From Bacteroidota bacterium (GTDB taxonomy: Bacteria > Bacteroidota > Bacteroidia > Chitinophagales > UBA10324), in assembly GCA_014190575.1 (NCBI GenBank), contig BJGQ01000003.1, positions 81,493 to 145,492 on the forward strand: a DNA stretch of 64,000 bases. Reading direction: 5' to 3'. This document shows positions 17,159 through 26,607 of the stretch, one piece after another. A model generated the notes under the pieces. That model was not told the DNA's origin and did not search any database. It worked only from the letters and a program-made list of their open reading frames with translations. Made by a program: the position numbers and the translations under genes. Position 1 is the stretch's first letter, and the number at the start of each line of letters is the position of its first letter.

Positions 17159-18172
17159 ATGTCAAACATTAAAGTAGCTATCAATGGATTCGGAAGAATC
17201 GGTCGCCTTGTTTACCGTCAGATCTACGACATGAAAGGAATTGATGTTGTAGCCATTAACGATTTAACAAATCCAAAAATGCTGGCTCATCTTTTAAAGT
17301 ACGATTCGGCGCAAGGTCGTTTCAATAAAGATGTTACATCAACTGATAACAGCATTATTGTAGAAGGAAACGAAATAAAAATTTATGCTGAAAAAAGTCC
17401 GTCAGCTATTCCCTGGAAAAATCATGATGTGGATGTGGTGTTGGAGTGTACTGGATTTTTTGCCGATAAAGACAAAGCGGCTGAACACATTAAAGCTGGA
17501 GCAAAGCGTGTGGTGATTTCAGCACCTGCAACAGGTGATTTGAAAACAATTGTATTCAATGTCAATCATGAAATTTTAGATGGAACCGAAACAGTTGTCT
17601 CTTGCGCTTCGTGCACAACAAATTGTTTAGCACCAATGGCTCAGGTGCTTGAAGAAAAATTCGGAATCGTTGCCGGATTGATGACAACTGTTCATGCTTA
17701 TACTAATGACCAAAACACACAAGACTCTCCGCATCCGAAAGGTGATTTGCGTCGTGCGCGTGCAGCTGCTCAAAACATTGTACCTAATAGTACAGGTGCA
17801 GCAAAAGCAATTGGATTGGTACTTCCTTCATTGAAAGGAAAATTAGATGGAACTGCTCAGCGTGTTCCTACATTAACAGGTTCATTAACTGAACTGACAA
17901 CAGTTTTAGGAAAGAAAACCTCGGTTGAAGAAATTAATGCAGCAATGAAAGCAGCTTCAAACGAATCATTCGGTTATACAGAAGATGAAATTGTAAGCAG
18001 TGATGTTATTGGAATTTCATACGGTTCATGGTTCGATGGAACACAAACTAGAGTGCTAACTGTTGGCGATCAGCAAATGGTAAAAACTGTTTCATGGTAC
18101 GATAACGAAATGAGTTATGTATCTCAATTGGTTCGCACTGTTAAATATTTTGCAGAATTGATTAAGAAATAA
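17159..18172 (+). CDS. gapA: glyceraldehyde-3-phosphate dehydrogenase (type I)
   Basis: A 337-residue glycolytic enzyme that converts glyceraldehyde 3-phosphate, NAD and phosphate to 1,3-bisphosphoglycerate. The Rossmann start is NGFGRIGR, and an Asp in VVAINDL near residue 33 indicates NAD preference. The active-site block is [12 protein letters not shown] with the catalytic Cys near residue 154, and the phosphate-binding and C-terminal WYDNEMSY segments are present. pgk follows after a terminator hairpin, so the two consecutive glycolytic steps are adjacent but partly uncoupled. Confidence 0.98.
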   Translation: MSNIKVAINGFGRIGRLVYRQIYDMKGIDVVAINDLTNPKMLAHLLKYDSAQGRFNKDVTSTDNSIIVEGNEIKIYAEKSPSAIPWKNHDVDVVLECTGFFADKDKAAEHIKAGAKRVVISAPATGDLKTIVFNVNHEILDGTETVVSCASCTTNCLAPMAQVLEEKFGIVAGLMTTVHAYTNDQNTQDSPHPKGDLRRARAAAQNIVPNSTGAAKAIGLVLPSLKGKLDGTAQRVPTLTGSLTELTTVLGKKTSVEEINAAMKAASNESFGYTEDEIVSSDVIGISYGSWFDGTQTRVLTVGDQQMVKTVSWYDNEMSYVSQLVRTVKYFAELIKK

Positions 18173-18190
18173 TTTTTCAAAATAAAATTT

Positions 18191-18224
18191 AAAATGCCTC
18201 TGATTTTTCAGAGGCATTTTTCTT
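18191..18224 (+). terminator. Rho-independent terminator after gapA
   Basis: A perfect 13-bp stem (AAAATGCCTCTGA / TCAGAGGCATTTT) with a TTTT loop, continued by more T residues, lies 18 bases after the gapA stop. pgk starts only 25 bases beyond it, so pgk either has its own very close promoter or relies on read-through. Confidence 0.85.
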
Positions 18225-18248
18225 TAACCAATTTTATATTCTAATACA

Positions 18249-19445
18249 ATGACAACTATTGACAATTTCAATTTTTCAGGTAAGAAAGCAATCATTCGCG
18301 TTGACTTCAATGTTCCATTGGATAAAAAAACTTTTGAAGTCACTGACGATACACGAATAAAAGCTGCCTTAAAAACCATCAATAAAATATTGAGTGATGG
18401 CGGCTCAGTTATATTAATGTCGCATCTCGGAAGACCGAAAACCGGACCCGAAGAAAAATATTCGTTGAAGCATATTGTTGCTCACACTTCAAAGTTATTA
18501 GAAAGAGAAGTGAAATTTGTAAATGATTGTATTGGTAAAGAAGTAAAACAAGTTGCATCAAATCTGAAACCGGGAAAAGTTTTGTTGCTGGAAAATCTTC
18601 GCTTTCATCCCGAAGAAGAAAAAGGGGATGAAAATTTTGCGAAAGAATTAGCGTCGTTGGCTGATGTGTATGTGAATGATGCATTTGGAACTGCACACCG
18701 CGCTCATGCATCAACAACCATTGTTGCCAACTATTTTTCGAAAGAAAATAAAATGTTCGGCTACCTGATGGCAAGTGAAATTGCGAGTGCTGATAAAGTG
18801 ATGAAGAACACACAACATCCGTTCACTGCAATTATCGGTGGAGCAAAAGTTTCGGATAAAATTTTAATTCTTGAAAAGTTAGTTGACATTGCTGATAACA
18901 TTATTGTAGGTGGTGGAATGTCATACACATTCTATAAAGCAATGGGCGGAAATATAGGAAACTCATTGTGCGAAGATGATAGAATTGAAAATGCAATTAA
19001 GCTTTTAGAAAAAGCAAAACAGAAAAATGTAAAATTTCTTTTGCCTCCTGATTCAATGACTTCAGATTTTTTTGGAAACGATGGGAACAAAAAAACTGCT
19101 GACAGTAAAAATATCGAAACCGGTTTTATGGGACTCGACATCGGACCAAAAGCCATTGAAGAATTCACACAAACAATTATGAATTCAAAAACCATTTTAT
19201 GGAACGGACCAATGGGAGTTTTTGAAATGAGCAATTTCAGAAATGGAACTGTGAAAATTGCAGAAGCAGTTGCCAATTCAACTCAGCAAGGTGCGTATTC
19301 ATTAGTTGGCGGTGGGGATAGTGTTGCCGCAGTGAATCAATTCGGTTTCGCTGATAAAGTCAGTTATGTATCAACCGGCGGCGGCGCGTTGTTAGAATAT
19401 TTTGAAGGAAAAGAATTGCCGGGGGTAAAAGCAATTAGGGATTAA
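18249..19445 (+). CDS. pgk: phosphoglycerate kinase
   Basis: A 398-residue monomeric kinase that makes ATP and 3-phosphoglycerate from 1,3-bisphosphoglycerate. Signatures run in order: RVDFNVPLD near residue 18, SHLGRP near 59, [13 protein letters not shown] near 115, the [11 protein letters not shown] substrate loop, GGAKVSDK in the hinge region, and GGGDSVAAV in the nucleotide-binding domain near residue 350. Length and both lobes are complete. It follows gapA across a terminator. Confidence 0.98.
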   Translation: MTTIDNFNFSGKKAIIRVDFNVPLDKKTFEVTDDTRIKAALKTINKILSDGGSVILMSHLGRPKTGPEEKYSLKHIVAHTSKLLEREVKFVNDCIGKEVKQVASNLKPGKVLLLENLRFHPEEEKGDENFAKELASLADVYVNDAFGTAHRAHASTTIVANYFSKENKMFGYLMASEIASADKVMKNTQHPFTAIIGGAKVSDKILILEKLVDIADNIIVGGGMSYTFYKAMGGNIGNSLCEDDRIENAIKLLEKAKQKNVKFLLPPDSMTSDFFGNDGNKKTADSKNIETGFMGLDIGPKAIEEFTQTIMNSKTILWNGPMGVFEMSNFRNGTVKIAEAVANSTQQGAYSLVGGGDSVAAVNQFGFADKVSYVSTGGGALLEYFEGKELPGVKAIRD

Positions 19446-19474
19446 ATTTTTTAATATAAAACATATATTGCGCC

Positions 19475-19621
19475 GTGGAAAACTCGAAATATTTAGCCTC
19501 TGATATAAAAAATTTTATTGCAGACTTGCGAGCTGAAGTTGTTGCAGCTGAATTAATTGAAAAAGGAAATTATAAAGGCATTAAAATTTTGCAATTGGTT
19601 AAAATAAAATTTAACAAGTAA
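19475..19621 (+). CDS. putative small protein (48 aa, GTG start)
   Basis: Between pgk and ruvB there is a clean 48-codon frame starting with GTG at 19475 and ending in TAA at 19619-19621. The predicted peptide is amphipathic and helical: SDIKNFIADLRAEVVAAELI in the middle and a Lys/Ile-rich end (GIKILQLVKIKF). Its composition looks protein-like, but no family is recognised. No in-frame ATG exists upstream, because a stop lies at 19457-19459. It starts 29 bases after the pgk stop with no terminator between them, so it could be co-transcribed with pgk. Without homology it remains a candidate. Confidence 0.5.
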   Translation: MENSKYLASDIKNFIADLRAEVVAAELIEKGNYKGIKILQLVKIKFNK

Positions 19622-19634
19622 AATATCTGATTTC

Positions 19635-20678
19635 CTAATTCTCAATTTCAAATAAAACTCCACCCATATTTCCGGGTGGTTTTTTATTTAGGTGGCGATA
19701 TGATTTATCCGTTGCTTCGCGCCCGCGCGGTGTTCTTTTTAAATATCCTTCCTGAATAAGAAATGGTTCGTACACTTCTTCTATTGTTCCTGCTTCTTCG
19801 CCGCAGGCAGTTGCAATGGTTGTAATGCCTACAGGTCCGCCTTTAAATTTATCAATGATGCAGGAGAGAATGCGGTTATCCATTTCGTCCAAACCATGTT
19901 CATCCACATTCAAGGCTTTCAAACCATATTTCGCAATTTCCAAATCAATTTTTCCATTGCCTTTCACTTGTGCAAAATCACGCACGCGCCGCAACAGTGC
20001 ATTAGCAATACGCGGAGTACCACGACTGCGTCCTGCAATTTCCATCACCGCATCTTTCGCAATCGGTGTATTTAAAATTTCCGATGAGCGCTCAATAATT
20101 TTATTCAAAACTTCAGCAGTATAATATTCCAATCGCGATGTGATACCAAAACGCGAACGCAATGGTGATGACAATAAACCTGAACGGGTTGTTGCTCCCA
20201 CTAATGTGAACGGATTTAAATTGAGTTGAATGCTTCGTGCATTGGGTCCGCTATCGAGCATAATGTCAATCTTGTAATCTTCCATTGCGGAATACAGATA
20301 TTCTTCCACAACAGTCGAGAGACGATGAATTTCATCAATGAACAAAACATCGCGCTCACCGAGATTGGTGAGCAGTCCAGCAAGGTCAGCAGGTTTTTCG
20401 AGAACGGGACCGGAAGTGATTTTAATATTCACTCCCAACTCGTGGGCAATGATGTGGCTCAAAGTTGTTTTACCCAAACCCGGAGGTCCGTGTAACAACA
20501 CATGGTCGAGCGCTTCGCCGCGTTGCTTTGCTGCTTTAATAAAAACTTTCAGGTTGTCAACTATTTGCGGTTGCCCCATAAATTCTTTGAACTCAGCAGG
20601 GCGAAGAACTTTTTCAATTTCTTTTTCCGCTGCAGTAAGCAACTCTTTTTCGGGTTCAGTATTTGGATTGCGCGACAT
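19635..20678 (-). CDS. ruvB: Holliday junction branch migration helicase RuvB
   Basis: A 347-residue AAA+ motor that drives branch migration of Holliday junctions with RuvA. Walker A is [10 protein letters not shown] near residue 68, Walker B is [10 protein letters not shown], sensor 1 is [19 protein letters not shown], which includes the arginine finger, and the C-terminal winged-helix domain ends with [15 protein letters not shown]. ruvA and ruvC are not adjacent, as is frequent in Bacteroidota. A TACTTTTG promoter element lies 13 bases upstream of the ATG. Confidence 0.98.
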   Translation of the reverse strand: MSRNPNTEPEKELLTAAEKEIEKVLRPAEFKEFMGQPQIVDNLKVFIKAAKQRGEALDHVLLHGPPGLGKTTLSHIIAHELGVNIKITSGPVLEKPADLAGLLTNLGERDVLFIDEIHRLSTVVEEYLYSAMEDYKIDIMLDSGPNARSIQLNLNPFTLVGATTRSGLLSSPLRSRFGITSRLEYYTAEVLNKIIERSSEILNTPIAKDAVMEIAGRSRGTPRIANALLRRVRDFAQVKGNGKIDLEIAKYGLKALNVDEHGLDEMDNRILSCIIDKFKGGPVGITTIATACGEEAGTIEEVYEPFLIQEGYLKRTPRGREATDKSYRHLNKKPPGNMGGVLFEIEN

Positions 20679-20691
20679 GGTGTTGAGGTTT

Positions 20692-20699
20692 CAAAAGTA
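20692..20699 (-). promoter_or_regulatory. TAnnTTTG -7 element upstream of ruvB
   Basis: The minus strand reads TACTTTTG here, a full match to the Bacteroidota -7 element, 13 bases from the ruvB ATG. No clear TTG is found at the expected -33 distance, so the call rests on one element. If used, the leader would be under about 10 nt. Confidence 0.4.
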
Positions 20700-20769
20700 A
20701 ATGAAAATCGTATTGAAGAAATTTTGATTACTCACAAGTCATACTTGATTGAATTAAACTATTCTTCAC

Positions 20770-20791
20770 TTTTCACTTTTAGTTTTTCATT
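20770..20791. repeat. 22-bp pyrimidine-rich repeat, copy 2
   Basis: This copy is identical over 22 bases to 8231-8252 and is embedded in a longer TTCACTTTTCACTTTTAG run. It lies in the divergent region between ruvB and the secreted protein gene at 20907. It is low complexity, so independent origin cannot be excluded. Confidence 0.5.
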
Positions 20792-20906
20792 TTTAAATAC
20801 CCACAATCGTTACTCGGAAAGATTTTTGTAAGACGATGGCAGTTCAATTAAATTTACATCCGTGAAATCAAAGATTCAAGAAGTCATAGATTTCAAAAAA
20901 TAAATC

Positions 20907-22166
20907 ATGAGTAAAAAAATATTCTCTTTACTAATTTCTCTCCTTTTCATTACTCAGATTTCATTTGCATCAATGATTTTAATTCCGATGGATTTAAAAC
21001 AAGCGCAGCATTTGAAGGCTTACGGAATTGCCTACTGGGTTTTGAAACATGATATAACCGTTGACTGGATGTTGAATTACCGAGGAGGAAGTTTTGCATT
21101 TCCATACACTAAAATATTTGAAGATGAATGTGTGGTTAGAGGTGTTAATTATGAAGTGGTGCCTGAAGCAAAGTATCAAAGCATCATGGCTGAAATTGCA
21201 AACCCTGAAGTGAATGAAGACATTGTTAAGTTGGAGAAAGCCCCGAAGATTGCGGTATACTCACCAAAAAATAAATTACCTTGGGATGATGCTGTAACAA
21301 TGGTTTTAACTTATGCCGAAATTCCGTACGACCTGGTTTATGATGATGATGTGATGGAAGGAAAATTACCATTGTATGATTGGTTGCACTTGCATCACGA
21401 AGATTTCACGGGGCAATATGGAAAATTTTATGCGCAGTTCGGAACACAACAGTGGTACAAGGACGATGAAAAAACGCAGGAAGAATCAGCCAAGAAGTGG
21501 GGCTTTCAAAAAGTATCGCAGTTGAAATTGGCAGTTGCAAAAAATATCAGAAATTATGTCGCAGGTGGTGGATTTTTATTTGCTATGTGTTCGGCAACTG
21601 ATTCGTACGACATAGCGCTCGCTGCTGATGGCGTTGATATTTGCGGAAGTGTTTTCGACGGTGATCCGATGGATGCTGATGCACAGAAAAAATTAAATTT
21701 CAATAATTGTTTTGCATTCGAAAATTTCAATATCGTAACCAATCCGATGGAATACGAATTCAGTAACATCGATGCAACAACTGGTCGCCCACAAATGAAT
21801 GATGATTATTTTAACCTGTTTGATTTCTCTGCGAAGTATGATCCTGTTCCAACTATGTTGTGTCAAGACCACACAAAAACCATAAAAGGTTTCATGGGGC
21901 AAACAACTGATTTCAGAGAGAAATATATAAAGTCAGATGTATTGATTATGGGGGAATATAAAGCGTATGGAATGTCGCGATACATACATGGAAATTTCGG
22001 AAAAGGTATGTGGACTTTTTATGGCGGTCATGACCCTGAAGATTATCAGCACATGGTTTATGATCCGCCAACTGATTTAGCATTGCACCCGAATTCTCCG
22101 GGTTATCGTTTGATTTTAAATAATGTTTTATTCCCTGCGGCGAAAAAGAAACACCAGAAAACCTGA
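20907..22166 (+). CDS. conserved secreted protein, often mislabelled asparagine synthetase B
   Basis: A 419-residue protein with a signal peptide (cleavage after SFAS near residue 22). It begins with ILIPMDLKQAQHLKAYGIAYWVL and contains EKAPKIAVYSPKNKLPWDDAV. I recognise this as a Bacteroidota family frequently labelled 'asparagine synthetase B' in databases. I see neither the N-terminal catalytic Cys of a class II amidotransferase nor a PP-loop SGGxDS motif, so that label is not supported. A segment around residues 215-245 (YVAGGGFLFAMC) and a final YGGHDPEDY block recall a ThuA/flavodoxin-like alpha/beta fold. The function is unknown. It overlaps the next gene by one base. Confidence 0.8.
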   Translation: MSKKIFSLLISLLFITQISFASMILIPMDLKQAQHLKAYGIAYWVLKHDITVDWMLNYRGGSFAFPYTKIFEDECVVRGVNYEVVPEAKYQSIMAEIANPEVNEDIVKLEKAPKIAVYSPKNKLPWDDAVTMVLTYAEIPYDLVYDDDVMEGKLPLYDWLHLHHEDFTGQYGKFYAQFGTQQWYKDDEKTQEESAKKWGFQKVSQLKLAVAKNIRNYVAGGGFLFAMCSATDSYDIALAADGVDICGSVFDGDPMDADAQKKLNFNNCFAFENFNIVTNPMEYEFSNIDATTGRPQMNDDYFNLFDFSAKYDPVPTMLCQDHTKTIKGFMGQTTDFREKYIKSDVLIMGEYKAYGMSRYIHGNFGKGMWTFYGGHDPEDYQHMVYDPPTDLALHPNSPGYRLILNNVLFPAAKKKHQKT

Positions 22167-22621
22167 TGAAATATTTTTTAATTGTTGCGATAATTTTTAT
22201 TTCCACCAACTCATTTGCTCAAAATTGTTTAGATGCTGTTGCGCAAAATCAATTGAATTCCATTCTGAGTTTGAATGGTGATTATGAAACTGATTTGAAG
22301 AAGACAGTTGAAATAACAGCCGGAAAAACTTCAATGATAAATATTGAAACAGAAGGAGATTATCAATATGTATTAGTATTGGTTTGTAAAAGTGGAATTA
22401 AAGGGTGTTGCTTGGAATTGCAGGATGAAAGTGGAACACAACTCAATTATGTTTTGAATTATGCCGGAGCCGAAAATTATTATGCAACCATAGAATTTAC
22501 TTCCGATTTAAAAAGTGTGTATCGGGTTTTGTGCACAGCAACATCTTCGTGTTGCGCTCAAATAGTTTTACTGAGCAAGTTGAATGAAGAAGAAGATGAA
22601 AAAACAAAACGGAAATATTAA
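22166..22621 (+). CDS. hypothetical secreted protein
   Basis: A 151-residue protein with a signal peptide ending in SFAQ near residue 18. The mature part is beta-rich with several cysteines (QNCLDA, VCKSGIKGCC, SSCCAQ) that may form disulfides, and it ends in a charged Glu/Lys tail. The ATG shares one base with the stop codon of the upstream secreted protein, so the two are translationally coupled and probably function together. I do not recognise the family. Confidence 0.75.
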   Translation: MKYFLIVAIIFISTNSFAQNCLDAVAQNQLNSILSLNGDYETDLKKTVEITAGKTSMINIETEGDYQYVLVLVCKSGIKGCCLELQDESGTQLNYVLNYAGAENYYATIEFTSDLKSVYRVLCTATSSCCAQIVLLSKLNEEEDEKTKRKY

Positions 22622-22628
22622 TAACTAA

Positions 22629-22720
22629 CCACAGAGAAATATTGTGTTTTTCACAGAGTAACTCGAAGTTTGTTTTCTCTGTGATACTCTGTATTAACAC
22701 TGAGAAACTCTGCGGTGAAA
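22629..22720. repeat. CTCTGTG/CACAGAG dispersed-repeat remnant
   Basis: The space between two convergent genes consists almost entirely of CACAGAG and CTCTGTG words. CACAGAGAAA (22630-22639) is the exact complement of TTTCTCTGTG (22674-22683), and ACAGAGT (22653-22659) complements ACTCTGT (22686-22692). The block therefore forms interleaved inverted repeats. Elements of this wording recur in many environmental bacterial genomes. It may also serve as a structured 3' region for the convergent transcripts. Confidence 0.7.
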
Positions 22721-22721
22721 A

Positions 22722-24632
22722 TCAATTCCAGAACATCCAACTCACACCGAATTTAAAACCTCTGTCAGCAGCCGGATAAGTTGGTGCAGTAAAATAGCCA
22801 GGAGAAAATAAATGTTGGTCAATGTTCTCTAATCGTAAAAATATTCTTGCTGATTTTACTTTCAGGTTTATAAATAAATCAGCAACAGGATAATACTTCA
22901 TCAACTCATTATTCTGCTTATAAAAAGTTAGCATGGCAGGATTGAAAGCCGATGCATAATAATCGCTCACATAATTTACTTCAACACCGGTACAAAGTCG
23001 AAGTGCGTTTTTAAAAAGGTTTCCTTGGAAGTACAATGAATGCCGGCCCACATAAGTTGGATAACGAAATACTGTTTCATTTAAAAGATTTATTCCAATC
23101 TCATTATCCAAATGAATTTTTCCGAACTTAAAATTCTTTGAAGCATAAATGCACCAGCCATTTAATGTTCCATTGAATTGCGCCGGCTGTGCTGTTACAG
23201 AATAGTAAATAGGATTTTGATTGATAACATATTTTATTCCTGCGTTTGCTTGATGCTTGAAATTGCTAAAAGCAAATTCAACAAATGATTCAATTGTTGG
23301 TGTAAAGGAATGGTTCCAGAAAAAATGATTGGAGTAATAATGATTTTCCATCCACGATGCAGGTGTTCTGTTAGACTGTACAATGATATGAAAATATTGT
23401 TCTCTCAACAGGCGGTAACTGAGATACGAATTGAAGTGATATTCAAAATCGCCGGTTGAAAGTGTGCCGGCATTTGCATCTAAATAAAAATATAAAGGAA
23501 TATTTAATTTATGGAATTTGAACGATGACGAATAAATTTCTATTCCCGTTTTTAACTCATTTACAATTGCTGAAGAATGATAAGTAAACCGATGCAAATC
23601 GTGCGAAGCATAAATTCGAAAAGGGAATTTTCTATTTATTAAACTATTATCAGATGAATCTCTGCTCTTTATATCTTCCCACTTCAAAGAAATTTCATTG
23701 TGTAAATTGGAATAGGAAGAAGTATCGAATGTGCTGTCAATACTTATAAAATGTGTGTTGTAATAAAACGGAAAATCAGTTGAATCATCAGAATAACTGT
23801 ACCCATATTTTAAATAATCAATGTGATGTTGCAGTCGAACAGACGAATTAAATTGTTGCTGAAAAGTGGTGTCGTTAATTTTTGTTACATACTTATTTCC
23901 CCAACAGTAAGAGTGATACGCACCATAATGATTTCCGCGAATAGTGGCAGATGCATTATTCAAATTCACATTTGCCAACGATTTATCAATGAGAATAGGA
24001 TTAGTAAAAACACTGTCTTCATTTACACCGCCATTCAATTCCCATTTCAAGCGATTGAGAATAACATAAGGTGAAACCTGGTATCGTTGATTTTTTGTAC
24101 GGACATCGGCAAACACATCAATGTCAAAAACATTCGAATGTTGTCGTGCATACAAACCCGGAACACCTTGCCGAAAAAACTCTACTCCAATGTTTGTGTT
24201 TCGTCCGAAGTTTTGAGTGTGAGTTCCGATAAGTTGTTGTTCGTTTTTACTTCCGGTGGTGAAAAATAAATGTGTGAATGGTTTTACAGTATTGTAAAAC
24301 CGAAGTTTATCAGGAGTCTTTAAGTAAGGTTCAACATTTTCTGTCATTCCCCATTTCAATCCGGTTTCGTATTGCGAATGATAAATAGTTCTGAAACCCG
24401 GAGTTGCATTAATGCCAAGGTTCATCCATCCAAATTGTTGTTGCATCATATCATAATCGTGAAGCAATGTGATACTCGTATCAATCACTCTTAAATAATT
24501 CCGATCGTGCGGATGAAAAATTTTTGTCCAGTTTGGATTGTAACGATGATAGGAAGAATCATCACCTATGGCAAATGATTTATCACCGATGATATTCAGA
24601 AATAGAAAAATGAAAAATAGTTTTCTGAGCAT
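22722..24632 (-). CDS. putative porin (Porin_10 family)
   Basis: A 636-residue outer-membrane protein with a signal peptide (cleavage near residue 21). The N-terminal region RYNPNWTKIFHPHDRNYLRVIDTS is followed by MMQQQFGWMNLGINATPG and GLKWGMTENV, which I recognise as the Porin_10 'putative porin' pattern of Bacteroidota. The rest is a long series of amphipathic beta strands ending in an aromatic FGVSWMFWN. It probably forms a large barrel; its substrate is unknown. It sits 9 bases downstream of the purine nucleoside phosphorylase gene, the layout of an operon with lpxK and punA. Confidence 0.9.
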   Translation of the reverse strand: MLRKLFFIFLFLNIIGDKSFAIGDDSSYHRYNPNWTKIFHPHDRNYLRVIDTSITLLHDYDMMQQQFGWMNLGINATPGFRTIYHSQYETGLKWGMTENVEPYLKTPDKLRFYNTVKPFTHLFFTTGSKNEQQLIGTHTQNFGRNTNIGVEFFRQGVPGLYARQHSNVFDIDVFADVRTKNQRYQVSPYVILNRLKWELNGGVNEDSVFTNPILIDKSLANVNLNNASATIRGNHYGAYHSYCWGNKYVTKINDTTFQQQFNSSVRLQHHIDYLKYGYSYSDDSTDFPFYYNTHFISIDSTFDTSSYSNLHNEISLKWEDIKSRDSSDNSLINRKFPFRIYASHDLHRFTYHSSAIVNELKTGIEIYSSSFKFHKLNIPLYFYLDANAGTLSTGDFEYHFNSYLSYRLLREQYFHIIVQSNRTPASWMENHYYSNHFFWNHSFTPTIESFVEFAFSNFKHQANAGIKYVINQNPIYYSVTAQPAQFNGTLNGWCIYASKNFKFGKIHLDNEIGINLLNETVFRYPTYVGRHSLYFQGNLFKNALRLCTGVEVNYVSDYYASAFNPAMLTFYKQNNELMKYYPVADLFINLKVKSARIFLRLENIDQHLFSPGYFTAPTYPAADRGFKFGVSWMFWN

Positions 24633-24641
24633 TTCTGTTTT

Positions 24642-25463
24642 TTACAATACTCCAACTAATTCTTTGATGATTAATGACATTCTCGGTTCCGCTTCTTTTG
24701 CAGCAGCCACCACTTCCTGATGTGAAATTTTTTGTGGAGTTCCAGGATTTCCTTCATCAGTAATTACACTGATTCCAAAAATTTTCATTCCGCCATGATT
24801 GCCAACTATTACTTCTGGTACAGTACTCATTCCCACAGCATCTCCGCCAATTAACCGCATGTATTTATATTCTGCCGGAGTTTCAAAAGTTGGTCCGGGC
24901 ACACCTACATAAACTCCTTCGTGACAAACAATATTATTTTTTGCAGCAATTGATTTTGCTTTTTCAATCAACACTTTATCATAAACTGCATGCTGGTCAG
25001 GAAATCGAGGGCCTAGTGATTCATGATTTTTTCCAAGCAACGGATTCATAGGTTGCAGATTAATGTGGTCGTTAATCAGCATTAATTCACCAACTTTAAT
25101 AACAGGATTCAATCCGCCTGCTGCATTAGTAACTATCAAAGTTTGTGCGCCACATGCTTTCATCACGCGGGTTGGAAACGCAACTTCCTGCATCGTGTAT
25201 CCTTCATAAAAATGAAAACGACCTTGCATTACCGCAACTTTTTTTCCGTTCAATTCACCAAGAATTAATTTCCCCGGATGACCAATAACGGTTGAAACCG
25301 GAAAGTTCGGAATGTCTTTATAATCTATTGCTGCCTGAACTTTTACCTGATTCACTAGCTCAGCCAATCCACTGCCGAGTATGATACACACTTCAGGAGT
25401 GAAATTACTTTTTACCAAAATGAACTTCGATGCTTCTTCTATTTTCTCTAATAAATTTTCCAT
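24642..25463 (-). CDS. punA: purine-nucleoside phosphorylase (trimeric, PNP/MTAP family)
   Basis: A 273-residue enzyme that splits purine nucleosides with phosphate into base and ribose 1-phosphate for salvage. IILGSGLAEL is the phosphate-binding loop, VIGHPGKL and MQGRFHFYEGY are typical, TNAAGGLNP is the family signature, and AVGMSTVPEVIVG is near the substrate site, with ISVITDEG (Asn/Asp specificity region) following. The open frame extends 13 codons upstream into lpxK; the ATG at 25463, one base after the lpxK stop (TAG-C-ATG), gives the normal N-terminus. Confidence 0.95.
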   Translation of the reverse strand: MENLLEKIEEASKFILVKSNFTPEVCIILGSGLAELVNQVKVQAAIDYKDIPNFPVSTVIGHPGKLILGELNGKKVAVMQGRFHFYEGYTMQEVAFPTRVMKACGAQTLIVTNAAGGLNPVIKVGELMLINDHINLQPMNPLLGKNHESLGPRFPDQHAVYDKVLIEKAKSIAAKNNIVCHEGVYVGVPGPTFETPAEYKYMRLIGGDAVGMSTVPEVIVGNHGGMKIFGISVITDEGNPGTPQKISHQEVVAAAKEAEPRMSLIIKELVGVL

Positions 25464-25464
25464 G

Positions 25465-26526
25465 CTAATTCTGTTGATGAAGTTTGGTGCGAACAAAATC
25501 AAAAATAATTTTATCGAAACTAATTTTTTCCTCGGGTTGAAATTTCATTTTAATTGGTAAAGTAAATAATCTGTTATGCAACAGAGATGTATCATTTTGA
25601 AATTTCATTAATCGCATTGCATCTTTTTCAGTTGTAATAATAACTGCATCTTGATCATTGAGTTTTTCATAAGAGGAAACTATATTTTTCAAATCATTTG
25701 AAGTGAAATCGTGATGGTCGTTAAATAGTAGCGATTGAAATTTTATCCCTTGTGAGTTCAAATAATCAATAATGTATTTTGGTTTTGCAATCCCGCAAAT
25801 GAGCAATGCATTTTTTAAATCACTTAATTGTTTTAGTTTTTTTTCTTTAGTAAAAAATTGAATAGGGCTTCCATAATCCAATCCAACAAAAAAGACTTTC
25901 GAAGAATCAATTGCTGAAATATTTTTCAAATAGTTTTTGCGAATAGTTTCATCAGGATAAGAATTACATTTCGTAAAAATGATGACATCAGCGCGACGAT
26001 AAGCGTTTTTATTTTCCCGTAAATTTCCGGCGGGCAAAAGAGCATCATTAAAAAAGGGGGTGTTAAAATCACTCAATAAAATATTCAATCCGGGTTTCAC
26101 CCAACGATGCTGAAATGCATCATCCAACAAAATTAAATCCAGTTCATCTTCAGCTAACATCAATGCAATTCCGGTTGCGCGGTCTTCACAAACACTGACC
26201 ATTGCATCCGGAAAATTTATTTTCAGCTGTAACGGTTCATCACCACATTCGCTTGCGGTTGAATTCAACTCCACCATTTTAAATCCGTTCGTTTTCCGTT
26301 TATATCCACGACTTAATACACCGGTTTTGAAAATATCTGTTGTCAGTTCAAGTAAGTATTCCACCATTGGAGTTTTTCCTTGTCCGCCAATTGCTAAATT
26401 TCCTACACCAATTACGGGAAGGTCAAATTCAATACTCCGGTTTATTTTTTTATCGAAAAGAATATTTCGAAAATGAATTCCGACAGCATATAAAATAGAA
26501 AAAGGAAGTAGTAAAACCTTGCGCAT
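25465..26526 (-). CDS. lpxK: tetraacyldisaccharide 4'-kinase
   Basis: A 353-residue membrane-associated kinase that phosphorylates the 4' position of the lipid A disaccharide in the Raetz pathway. The P-loop is NLAIGGQGKTPMVEYL near residue 45, SRGYKRK follows, and LILLDDAFQHRWVKP contains the catalytic acidic residues. DVIIFTKCN is typical. Its presence implies a lipid A-based outer membrane. It heads an apparent operon with punA and the Porin_10 gene and is divergent from the Nif3-like gene. Confidence 0.97.
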   Translation of the reverse strand: MRKVLLLPFSILYAVGIHFRNILFDKKINRSIEFDLPVIGVGNLAIGGQGKTPMVEYLLELTTDIFKTGVLSRGYKRKTNGFKMVELNSTASECGDEPLQLKINFPDAMVSVCEDRATGIALMLAEDELDLILLDDAFQHRWVKPGLNILLSDFNTPFFNDALLPAGNLRENKNAYRRADVIIFTKCNSYPDETIRKNYLKNISAIDSSKVFFVGLDYGSPIQFFTKEKKLKQLSDLKNALLICGIAKPKYIIDYLNSQGIKFQSLLFNDHHDFTSNDLKNIVSSYEKLNDQDAVIITTEKDAMRLMKFQNDTSLLHNRLFTLPIKMKFQPEEKISFDKIIFDFVRTKLHQQN

Positions 26527-26607
26527 AAAGTAAAAGGCGAAAGTAATTCAAAGCATGATTTGATTTCATAACTGAACGACTACTAATTTCGCGCAAAAAT
26601 ATTCTCA

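Noticed and set aside
18409..18813. Antisense frame of 134 codons inside pgk
   Set aside because: Shadow of the pgk coding pattern; Ser/Leu/His-rich composition without signal or domain.
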